A DNA stretch of 42,017 nt, taken from positions 1 to 42,017 of IMG/VR virus record IMGVR_UViG_3300023223_000570; one strand, 5' to 3'. The notes below the pieces were generated by a model, which ran no database searches, was not told the origin of the DNA, and saw only the letters and a list, made by a program, of their open reading frames with translations. Shown one piece after another: positions 14,129 through 20,784 of the stretch. The first letter of the stretch is position 1. The number at the start of each line of letters is the position of its first letter. This DNA is from a virus. The position numbers and the translations under genes are program-made.

Positions 14129-14766
14129 GAGAAGGACGTGTTATAGCTGGTGCGGTAGGCTCTAGAAAAAGAATTGAAAATGATTATTATGCAACACCAC
14201 CAGAGGCAACACAAGTTCTATTGGATAGTTTTGATTTAACAGACTGTGAGACATTTTATGAACCTGCTTGTGGAGAAGGACACATATCTCAAGTTTTAGA
14301 GCGATGGTTTAATCCAATAACATGCAATGTAAAAATATATTCTTCTGATTTAATAGACAGAGGATATGGGGATACTGGGTTAGACTTTCTTAAAAGTTCT
14401 AATGCACATAATAAAGTAGATTGTATCATAACGAATCCACCATTTAAACTTGCACAACAATTCATAGAAAAATCTTTGGAAGAATCAAATAAATACGTTA
14501 TTATGTTTGCGAAAATACAATTACTAGAAGGAATAGGTAGGAAAAAGTTATTTGATAAACATCCTCCAAAATATATTTATGTTTTTACTAATAGAATTAA
14601 TCCATTAAGGAACGGAAATCCATTAGATGAAAAAGGAAAACCATGGTGCTCTACTATGTGTTTTGCATGGTTTGTATGGGAAATTGGATTTCAGGGAGAA
14701 CCCATGATTAGATGGTTACAGACTAACAATAAGAAACGAGACGTAAATGTTGGGGTGAGCGAATAA
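14125..14766 (+). CDS. DNA N6-adenine methyltransferase-like protein (213 aa)
   Basis: The order DYYATPPE (20-27), EPACGEGH (46-53, AdoMet-binding motif I) and NPPF (104-107, catalytic motif IV of amino-methyltransferases) identifies an AdoMet-dependent methyltransferase, most likely of DNA adenine. No separate target-recognition domain of usual size is seen. No restriction nuclease lies directly beside it, so it is probably an orphan enzyme protecting viral DNA or marking it for regulation. Adenine rather than cytosine-N4 specificity is inferred from the NPPF form. Confidence 0.8.
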   Translation: MREGRVIAGAVGSRKRIENDYYATPPEATQVLLDSFDLTDCETFYEPACGEGHISQVLERWFNPITCNVKIYSSDLIDRGYGDTGLDFLKSSNAHNKVDCIITNPPFKLAQQFIEKSLEESNKYVIMFAKIQLLEGIGRKKLFDKHPPKYIYVFTNRINPLRNGNPLDEKGKPWCSTMCFAWFVWEIGFQGEPMIRWLQTNNKKRDVNVGVSE

Positions 14767-15134
14767 TGGCATTTGAAATAATAAACAAGAAACATGTAAG
14801 GTTAAAAAATATGCAAATTTCTTCAAATAATTGTGGTTTTACATTTAGTAACTATCTATTAAAATATTTCAAAACCAAGAAATATGTAGAAATATATTTA
14901 GATTATAAGAGAAATAAGATAGGATTCAAGCCTTCAAGTAATAGTATTACAGGATTTAAAATCACAGAAAGAAGGCAAGGCAATTCTTTCCAGATAGGAA
15001 GTTTATTTATATCTAAAAGAATAAAAAATGGTATTTATGATGTAAAAATAGAGGATAATTTTTTAGTAATAAAAGTTCCAAAGATACTAAACGACGCAGT
15101 CCATGCGGTAGGGGAAACTGGAGGTAAGAGATGA
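14766..15134 (+). CDS. Conserved small viral protein (122 aa), beta-rich
   Basis: The segment YVEIYLDYKRNKIGFKPSSN, then GFKITERR and later GIYDVKIEDNFLVIKV, resembles small proteins found widely in bacteria, archaea and their viruses, where a leading strand and helix precede a YVxLxYDxxxxxIGxKP hairpin. Function is not established for them. GGGGTGAGCG precedes the ATG; overlaps the next gene by ATGA. Confidence 0.6.
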   Translation: MAFEIINKKHVRLKNMQISSNNCGFTFSNYLLKYFKTKKYVEIYLDYKRNKIGFKPSSNSITGFKITERRQGNSFQIGSLFISKRIKNGIYDVKIEDNFLVIKVPKILNDAVHAVGETGGKR

Positions 15135-15499
15135 CTAGGACTTTTAAATTTGAATATATGGAAGAAGAAGATATTAGAGAAACTATTATACCTCATTGTC
15201 AAGAGGAAGAACATTCTCAACAAGTATCATTTAGCACTTATCATGATTGCTTAACACAAATTTGCTTTAGTTGTAAGTGTATTAGGTCTTCAACATGTGA
15301 AGTAGGCGAAGATAAGACTCAGATAAATAATGACACTATAGATAAATTTAATCCCAAATTTATACCAAACGGAACAATGATTCAAGCACACGAAGATATA
15401 AAAAAAGGTCAAATTGCTTATGCTAAAGATGGGATATTATATCTCATAAAGGACGAAGACGCAAACGTAGCCACAGACGAAGGAGGGAAAGATGACTAA
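15131..15499 (+). CDS. Cysteine-rich hypothetical protein (122 aa)
   Basis: A zinc-like cluster, CLTQICFSCKCIRSSTC, lies near residues 40-56, with His residues before it (PHCQEEEH). The C-terminal part (MIQAHEDIKKGQIAYAKDGI) recalls a short beta-barrel found at the end of small phage proteins. Unknown function. Confidence 0.55.
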   Translation: MTRTFKFEYMEEEDIRETIIPHCQEEEHSQQVSFSTYHDCLTQICFSCKCIRSSTCEVGEDKTQINNDTIDKFNPKFIPNGTMIQAHEDIKKGQIAYAKDGILYLIKDEDANVATDEGGKDD

Positions 15500-15773
15500 A
15501 TTAATACCAGACTTAAAAGGATTCACAAGTAGGAGATATGGAAAGATACAAATTACTTATGATATGTATGAAATATTCTGGAAACAATATCCATTAAATG
15601 TAGTCCCACTATCTTTAGAATTTAAGCCACACAGAGATGTAATAGAATTAGAGTGTTTTTGCGATGCTTTCAGGGAATTAGGAGAATCAGATGCAATTCC
15701 AGAGTATGAGATAATATTCAAAAGAATCCATGATTATGTTTTTGTAGAAGAAATAAAGGAGGTCGGTGCGTAA
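15492..15773 (+). CDS. Hypothetical protein (93 aa)
   Basis: Starts after GGAGGGAAAG within the previous gene. Contains VIELECFCDAFRELGESDAI and a final strand VFVEEIKEV. No family recognised. Overlaps the next gene's possible GTG start by 8 nt. Confidence 0.6.
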   Translation: MTKLIPDLKGFTSRRYGKIQITYDMYEIFWKQYPLNVVPLSLEFKPHRDVIELECFCDAFRELGESDAIPEYEIIFKRIHDYVFVEEIKEVGA

Positions 15774-15792
15774 AACGAGACTTAGACGTAAA

Positions 15793-16200
15793 ATGAAATG
15801 CAAAACTTGTAAAATACACGAAAGAGAAGGTAAGAATGATATATGTAGTTCTTGCAGATTGAAGAAATGGAGAAAGGACAATCCATTAAAAGTAAGAGCT
15901 TATGCTAAGATGAGGTACAAAAGAGATAAGGTAAAGATTTTAGAAAAAGTTAAAGAGTACCATAAGAAAAATAATTATGCATATTTTAAATCTGGCAAAC
16001 CAAAAGAAAATAATTTGATAAGACGTAAGACTAGGTATAAATATCCACTAGAAGGAAATAATTGTCAGTTTTGTAATAATCCAGCAGAGCATAGACATCA
16101 TACAACAGAACCAATAGAGATTGATAAGTTCATTTTTTTATGTAAAAAGTGTCATAATGAGCTTCATGACGACGCATACGAGGTAAAGTACGATAGGTGA
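15793..16200 (+). CDS. HNH-type zinc nuclease (135 aa)
   Basis: N-terminal cysteine pairs C3/C6 and C18/C21 (zinc), a basic linker (KMRYKRDKVKILEKVKEY), then a degenerate HNH core with C91/C94 (CQFC), H102-H103 (HRHHTTEP), C117/C120 (CKKC) and H121/H125. Length and order match phage HNH nucleases. GTG 15766 follows GGAGGTC but with only 2 nt between, so it is an alternative start adding nine basic residues. A second HNH-like frame follows immediately. Confidence 0.7.
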   Translation: MKCKTCKIHEREGKNDICSSCRLKKWRKDNPLKVRAYAKMRYKRDKVKILEKVKEYHKKNNYAYFKSGKPKENNLIRRKTRYKYPLEGNNCQFCNNPAEHRHHTTEPIEIDKFIFLCKKCHNELHDDAYEVKYDR

Positions 16201-16444
16201 CTACATTTTAATAAATGGAAGAGGAGAACACATTCAAGTAGTAGAAAAATTCATAGGAAGGTTTCTAACCAAAACTGAGCGTGTACACCATCTTGACGAG
16301 AATAAAAAAAACAACAAAATAAGCAACCTAATGCTATTTCCAAATGATAAAGAACATATTAAATTTCATAATAAAATAAGACAATTTGGTATGACAAATC
16401 CAATAAAAAGACAAATAAAAAACAGATGGAACGAATTCACATGA
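16193..16444 (+). CDS. Second HNH-like nuclease lacking a canonical start codon (83 aa)
   Basis: The open frame begins after a TAA at 16184-16186 and has no ATG, GTG or TTG before the HNH core. It encodes TERVHHLDENKKNNKISNLM, the core of the HNH_3 type, and LFPNDKEHIKFHN after it. ATA at 16193 lies 8 nt after GAGGT (16180-16184), a proper Shine-Dalgarno distance, and the TGA overlaps the ATG of the next gene. So translation from ATA, a frameshift from the upstream HNH gene, or a decayed gene are the options; the intact core and coupling argue for a functional protein. Confidence 0.5.
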   Translation: MGDYILINGRGEHIQVVEKFIGRFLTKTERVHHLDENKKNNKISNLMLFPNDKEHIKFHNKIRQFGMTNPIKRQIKNRWNEFT

Positions 16445-16803
16445 AGATAATAATACCATTCAAAACTCCTACCATAAACAATATGTATGTGCAATTCAGA
16501 AATTTAAGAATAAAATCAAAGATTTCTAAAGAACAAGCCGAAGAAGTAAAGAAAATAGTTCTAAACACTCCAACAGAGATAATAAAAGGAGAACTAAATG
16601 TAAACATAACTATTTATTCAAACTGGTATAATAAAGATAAAACAATCAAAAAAAGAGATATAGCCAACTTAGAAAAGTTCATAACAGATTCTATTTTTAA
16701 TAATCTAGAAGACATGGATGACAAACAAATTTTTAATATCACAATGAATAAGATACAGTCAAACGAAGAATATACTATAGTAGAAATAAACCCAATAGAA
16801 TAG
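16441..16803 (+). CDS. RusA-like Holliday-junction resolvase (120 aa)
   Basis: The pattern NITIYSNWYNKDKTIKKRDI followed by ANLEKFITDSIFNNL and DDKQIFN matches the RusA family, which cuts Holliday junctions before packaging. The usual motif is DxDN...D..DD.QI; here it reads DIAN, so the second acidic residue is alanine, while the first Asp, the helix Asp and the DDKQI are kept. ATG 16441 starts in the preceding stop; an in-frame ATG at 16426 would add five residues. Last gene before a hairpin. Confidence 0.75.
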   Translation: MKIIIPFKTPTINNMYVQFRNLRIKSKISKEQAEEVKKIVLNTPTEIIKGELNVNITIYSNWYNKDKTIKKRDIANLEKFITDSIFNNLEDMDDKQIFNITMNKIQSNEEYTIVEINPIE

Positions 16804-16805
16804 AA

Positions 16806-16826
16806 GGGGGGCGGGAAAGTCCCCCC
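16806..16826 (+). terminator. G6/C6 hairpin
   Basis: GGGGGG (16806-16811) and CCCCCC (16821-16826) flank a 9-nt loop, just after the RusA-like gene stop and before the next promoter. Likely terminator or transcript-end barrier. Confidence 0.55.
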
Positions 16827-16870
16827 ATACACTAATTATAAAACTGCTTTTATTATTTGTTATAGTAAAT

Positions 16871-16890
16871 GTTTAAAAAGGTATAATATA
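16871..16890 (+). promoter_or_regulatory. Promoter of the NUMOD3-HNH gene
   Basis: TTTAAAAA (16871-16878) and TATAATATA close behind lie 30-17 bp before ATG 16907. The first has the better distance for an archaeal TATA box with a short leader. A separate promoter fits a self-standing homing gene. Confidence 0.4.
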
Positions 16891-16906
16891 TTAAATAACA
16901 GGGAAA

Positions 16907-17560
16907 ATGGGGAAAAGAATAGGTGAAAAAGAGAAGCGCAAGTATAAAACTAGAGCGCCTATGTCTCAGGAGCATAAAGATAAAATCCGCGCGGCTATGC
17001 TTGGGAGAAAAATAACCTGGGGCGATAAAATAAGTAAAGGATTAACTGGAAAAAAGCTAGGATTTATTCCAAAAGGCGCATTTAAAAAAGGACACTTACC
17101 ATGGAATACAGGAAAAAAATATTCTAATCCAAAATTAAAAGGACGTAAAATGCCAGACAAAGTTAGAAAAGCATTATCATATGCTAATAATGGAAGAGAA
17201 AATAAGTGGGGTAATCATTCTGAAAAAACAAAAAAGAAGATCAGTGCAACAATGCAAGGTATAGATATTAAAGATTGGGATGGATTCCGATATAAAGCTA
17301 TACAATTATTAAGACACTCCAGTAGTTATAGAATATGGAGAGAATTAGTTTTTTCACGGGATAATTTCACTTGTCAAAAAGAAAATTGTAAATATTGCAA
17401 TAATAAAATTGGAGTTTATTTGCATGCGCACCACATTAAATCATTTTCTCATTATGTTGAAAGTAGATTTGATATAAATAATGGAATCACATATTGTGCA
17501 GAATTCCATTATAAAGGAGGATTGCATATAGGAATTAAAAAAATAGTTGTGGAGGTTTAG
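16907..17560 (+). CDS. NUMOD3-HNH homing endonuclease (217 aa)
   Basis: The first two thirds carry NUMOD3-type repeats (PMSQEHKDKIRAAMLGRK near 18-35, MPDKVRKAL, HSEKTKKKISATMQG), DNA-binding units of homing endonucleases. The C-terminal part has the nuclease core: WRELVFSRDNFTCQ, paired cysteines, LHAHHIKSFSHY and INNGITYC. It sits as a unit with its own promoter, and its last 14 codons contain the ribosome site of the next gene, as often seen for freestanding homing genes. The C-terminal ...GLHIGIKKIVVEV lacks a usual second zinc pair. Confidence 0.8.
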   Translation: MGKRIGEKEKRKYKTRAPMSQEHKDKIRAAMLGRKITWGDKISKGLTGKKLGFIPKGAFKKGHLPWNTGKKYSNPKLKGRKMPDKVRKALSYANNGRENKWGNHSEKTKKKISATMQGIDIKDWDGFRYKAIQLLRHSSSYRIWRELVFSRDNFTCQKENCKYCNNKIGVYLHAHHIKSFSHYVESRFDINNGITYCAEFHYKGGLHIGIKKIVVEV

Positions 17561-17561
17561 T

Positions 17562-17930
17562 ATGCTCCGATTTGTCTTACGTGAGCGCTACATTAAATTA
17601 TTCAAATTTATATATGACCAAGAAAAACCTAGCATAAAAGATGTATCAAAATACACAGGTTTTCAATATCTACACACTTTAATAGTTTTAAAACAATTCC
17701 AACAAGAAGGATTAATAAAACCAGTATTCGATCAAGAAGATGCAAAACACCAATCAAAACCAGGAAATCCATATATAATAGAGTTAACAATGAAAGGACA
17801 AACAGCACATAAATTATTTAATATGCTGTACAGTTTACATATGGGAATAGATGAAAAACAAATAACAAACAATATCCTTAATATTATTAAAAAAAAGGAG
17901 GATACAAATGGAACCAAAAACAACAATTGA
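17562..17930 (+). CDS. Winged-helix DNA-binding protein (122 aa)
   Basis: GTGGAGGTTTAGTATG fixes ATG 17562. KLFKFIYDQEKPSIKDVSKY, then a recognition helix (LHTLIVLKQFQQEGLIKPV) and a wing with LTMKGQTAHKL, matches winged helix-turn-helix regulators such as the MarR/ArsR-like type. It stands just before the terminase genes, so it is a candidate activator of late genes; that role is inferred from position only. Confidence 0.7.
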   Translation: MLRFVLRERYIKLFKFIYDQEKPSIKDVSKYTGFQYLHTLIVLKQFQQEGLIKPVFDQEDAKHQSKPGNPYIIELTMKGQTAHKLFNMLYSLHMGIDEKQITNNILNIIKKKEDTNGTKNNN

Positions 17931-18360
17931 AATTGATTACGATGAAAGAACTAGAGTACTACAAGCCAAGACTATATACACAGACGAAGAAAAGAATCTT
18001 AAATCTGAGATAAAAAATACTTATACTGGAGACAAATCAGTAAAAAGATTTCTATCACACCAAAAAGAAAAAAAGTTAAACGCAAAGAAAACAATAGAAT
18101 CGGCAAATAAGATGGTAACTGATCTAAAAGACAAAGAAGCTAACCTAAAGAAAGGATTGAAACCTTTAACTACTGAACAGGAACAACTAATCGAAGAGTT
18201 AAGAATCATAGGAACTTATCAAGAATACGACAAAACAAAACAACAAAGAGTAGGTCAAGAAAAACATCTAAGTCAAATGACTGAAGGATTCAAAGAAGAT
18301 AAACAAACTTACGAGAAAATTAAACTAGCATGCAAGTCAGTAGACTTCAACTTTGATTAA
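17908..18360 (+). CDS. Coiled-coil protein (150 aa)
   Basis: AAAAAGGAGGATACAAATG start. After a short beta-hairpin (TIEIDYDERTRVLQAK) the chain is almost all charged helix (KKTIESANKMVTDLKDKEAN), predicted coiled coil. Overlaps the upstream regulator by 23 nt and the following gene by one base. Role unknown; scaffold, terminase partner or structural linker are possible. Confidence 0.65.
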   Translation: MEPKTTIEIDYDERTRVLQAKTIYTDEEKNLKSEIKNTYTGDKSVKRFLSHQKEKKLNAKKTIESANKMVTDLKDKEANLKKGLKPLTTEQEQLIEELRIIGTYQEYDKTKQQRVGQEKHLSQMTEGFKEDKQTYEKIKLACKSVDFNFD

Positions 18361-18533
18361 TGAAATTACCCAAACCAAGAAAGTTCTTCTCAGAACTAGA
18401 TTCTTGGATAATCTTATTAGGAACAGCATACGAAAGAAGAGCAGATTTATACTTAGATGACAAAGGCTGTAAAGAATTAGCCACCGAACTAATGGAATTA
18501 AAACAACGAAGATGTGGAATGTGGAAAAAATAA
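18360..18533 (+). CDS. Small protein before terminase (57 aa)
   Basis: MKLPKPRKFFSELDSWIILL and onward; basic, helical, ends RRCGMWKK. Starts in the previous TAA (TAATG). No family recognised. Confidence 0.5.
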   Translation: MKLPKPRKFFSELDSWIILLGTAYERRADLYLDDKGCKELATELMELKQRRCGMWKK

Positions 18534-18583
18534 TGCAATCTAATCAACACAAAACTAAGTAAAATAACTAATAAAACTAATAA

Positions 18584-19009
18584 ATGGCAAACAAACCCTC
18601 AAAAGTAAAGAAAAGTGATTACACAGCCGTCATAGAGGCTTCTAACGGTACTATGACAGACATATCAAAGAGACTAAACATAACTCATTCAGCAGTAATG
18701 CAATATTTTGATGCTCACCAAGATATTAAAGAACTATACGAAAAAAAAAGAATGACTAATGTAGATCTAGCAGAAGAAGTATTATTCGAACACTTAAAAA
18801 AAGGCACAGACCAAAAAGTAAGACAAGACTCAGCTAAGTTCATTACAACTAGACTCGGAAAGAAAAGAGGTTGGACTGAAAAAACCGAATTAGAACATAG
18901 CGGCGAAATGAATCAAACGATAGATTTAAGTTTAATTACTATGTGTAAAGAATATAATGAATCAAATTCAGGAAATCCAGACAGCAGTAAACCACGCAAT
19001 AAAAAATAA
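18584..19009 (+). CDS. terS: Terminase small subunit (141 aa)
   Basis: The N-terminal helix-turn-helix (TMTDISKRLNITHSAVMQYF) followed by a helical oligomerisation part (VRQDSAKFITTRLGKKRGW) is the layout of phage small terminases, which bind the packaging site and feed DNA to the large subunit. Size is typical. It lies directly before and overlaps the large terminase by 53 nt. No Shine-Dalgarno just upstream; the AT-rich leader may hold its promoter. Confidence 0.8.
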   Translation: MANKPSKVKKSDYTAVIEASNGTMTDISKRLNITHSAVMQYFDAHQDIKELYEKKRMTNVDLAEEVLFEHLKKGTDQKVRQDSAKFITTRLGKKRGWTEKTELEHSGEMNQTIDLSLITMCKEYNESNSGNPDSSKPRNKK

Positions 19010-20402
19010 AGATGTTAAGTTTTTATGTAAATTGAATTTCAATGAAGATATTTCCCTACTTCAAGAAATGTTAATAAGAAAGATAGCATTTTGTTTAGAT
19101 TTACTTATATTTAGATTATGTGTATGTGCTATGACTAGATGGGGTAAGTCTTATTGTGTAAGCAGAGGAATAGCACTATTTTTAATGATGAATCGGGATA
19201 AAAAAGTCTACTTCCTTGGTCCAAAAAACGAACAAGCACTAATTTTAAGAGATTATATGACCGAATTGATATTTAAATGTCCAACTTTACTTAACTTAAC
19301 AGATCTAGACAAAGGTCAAGGTAAAGACAAAGCAAAGAAAGAATCAAGTCGTAAGAGAGTAACACTTAGTAAAATGAACAGTGAATATAGAGTATTTAGC
19401 GCAGAGGGAGACGGAAACAGATTAATGGGACACGGATTAGGAATGGGTGGAGGAATAATAGTACTAGACGAAAGCACATTAATAAGCAACGAAGTAAGAG
19501 CCAAAATAACTAGAATGCTTGGAGACGCACCAGACAAAGCAGTAATCTTAGAGTTATTCAATCCTTGGAACAGAGAGTCTAAATCATTTGATCATACAAC
19601 TGATCCAACTTGGGAATATATTCATATCGGATGGGAAGATGCTATAAAAGACGGAAGAATAACCAAAGAATTCATAGAAATGCAAAGAAGAGAGCTAACA
19701 GACATAGAATTCACAGTTTTATACGAATCTCACTTTCCACTTGAATCAAACGATCAATTAATTCCTTATTGGGCAATCCAGAAAGCAATAAGAAACCCAC
19801 CTAAAGACTTTTCACCAGAATTCAAGAAATTAGGCGTAGACCCAGCCGAAAGAGGAATAGACCTAACAGTTAGAACATTAACAGGAAAAAAAGATTCATT
19901 ACATGTAGTATTAAACATAGTAAGCAAAGCAAAAGACGAACCAGCAGTTACTGCAGCAGATATTCTAAAAGATTATGAACGAGATGTATTTCACGAAGTT
20001 AATATAGACTCACTAGGTGTAGGTTCAGGTGTATTTAGTATTTGTAAGAAATACAAAAGAGAAGACTTAATGAAATGTAAGGTGAGTGAGTTTAGAGCGT
20101 CTCAAAGTCCTAATAATGTCAAGGCAAAGAAAGAATTCTTAAATATTAAAACTCAAGCTGGGTTCTTTCTTAGAGAATTATTTGTGTCTGGAAACATAAT
20201 TATCCCACCAAAGATAGCAAAGAACTACCCAACTTTAATTAAAGAACTAGGAGCAATGAAATGGGAACTAACAACAAAGGGACAAAAACACGTAGTAGAC
20301 CCAGGAGTTTTAAAAGATGATCCAAGTGAAAAGAAGTCTCCAGACTTTTATGACAGTCTAGTTAACTCAGTATTCAAAGGAAATAACGTTTTAACAGTAT
20401 AA
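18957..20402 (+). CDS. terL: Terminase large subunit (481 aa)
   Basis: The ATPase has Walker A in MTRWGKSYC (R61-S65) and Walker B IIVLDE (167-172). The RNase H-like nuclease has its acidic residues at D295 (LGVDPAERG), D351 (NIDSLGVGSGV) and D463/D466 (SPDFYDS). Length is normal. The enzyme pumps DNA into the prohead and cuts it. The start inside the small-subunit gene lacks a clear ribosome site, so coupling is likely. Its TAA lies within the next late promoter. Confidence 0.93.
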   Translation: MNQIQEIQTAVNHAIKNKDVKFLCKLNFNEDISLLQEMLIRKIAFCLDLLIFRLCVCAMTRWGKSYCVSRGIALFLMMNRDKKVYFLGPKNEQALILRDYMTELIFKCPTLLNLTDLDKGQGKDKAKKESSRKRVTLSKMNSEYRVFSAEGDGNRLMGHGLGMGGGIIVLDESTLISNEVRAKITRMLGDAPDKAVILELFNPWNRESKSFDHTTDPTWEYIHIGWEDAIKDGRITKEFIEMQRRELTDIEFTVLYESHFPLESNDQLIPYWAIQKAIRNPPKDFSPEFKKLGVDPAERGIDLTVRTLTGKKDSLHVVLNIVSKAKDEPAVTAADILKDYERDVFHEVNIDSLGVGSGVFSICKKYKREDLMKCKVSEFRASQSPNNVKAKKEFLNIKTQAGFFLRELFVSGNIIIPPKIAKNYPTLIKELGAMKWELTTKGQKHVVDPGVLKDDPSEKKSPDFYDSLVNSVFKGNNVLTV

Positions 20403-20417
20403 CAAAGATTTTAAATA
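20398..20417 (+). promoter_or_regulatory. Late promoter (20437 gene)
   Basis: TATAACAAAGATTTTAAATA, 39 bp from its first base to ATG 20437; TATA part TTTTAAATA centred about 24 bp upstream. Overlaps the terminase stop codon. Confidence 0.75.
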
Positions 20418-20436
20418 AAAAAATATATTATGACGT

Positions 20437-20784
20437 ATGGCAGACGATACCATAAGGATCAACAGACAAGATGCATACATTAAAAATATAGTACTAAAAG
20501 ATAATAATAATAATTTCATTGATGCAACAGGATGGACAATCTTTTTTACAGTAAGACTTACAGTTCCAGATACTTCAGTAACAGATGACACAGGAGCAAC
20601 AATAGCAAAACAGATAGCAGGAGAGGCATCTGGTATTCATGTCCTTAATTTAACAGAATCAGACACAGACATAGATCCAGCTACATACTTATACGATTTC
20701 CAAACTAAAAACGCAGCTGGTAAAATAGAATCAACAATAAGAGCAGACTTCATTATAGCAGGTGATATAACTCGTTCAATATGA
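20437..20784 (+). CDS. Baseplate-upper-protein-like (BppU N-terminal type) protein (115 aa)
   Basis: ATGWTIFFTVRLTVPD, GIHVLNLTESDTDIDPATYL and YDFQTKNAAGKIEST form the beta-sandwich order of the short phage proteins related to the BppU N-terminal domain: polarisation-type IFFTVK strand, LT..DT..... turn and Y.YD.Q strand. These attach receptor-binding proteins to the baseplate. The next gene, a fibre, overlaps by ATGA. Confidence 0.7.
   Translation: MADDTIRINRQDAYIKNIVLKDNNNNFIDATGWTIFFTVRLTVPDTSVTDDTGATIAKQIAGEASGIHVLNLTESDTDIDPATYLYDFQTKNAAGKIESTIRADFIIAGDITRSI

Noticed and set aside
16907-17560. Group I intron around the NUMOD3-HNH gene
   Set aside because: No split exon of a neighbouring gene was found; it lies between complete genes, so a freestanding homing gene fits.
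20398-20437. Reading TATAACAAAG as a bacterial -10 box
   Set aside because: There is no consistent -35 box, and a start just downstream would leave leaders without ribosome sites; the 25-bp distance of the AT box to the ATG fits archaeal leaderless initiation better. A bacterial host is nevertheless not strictly excluded.
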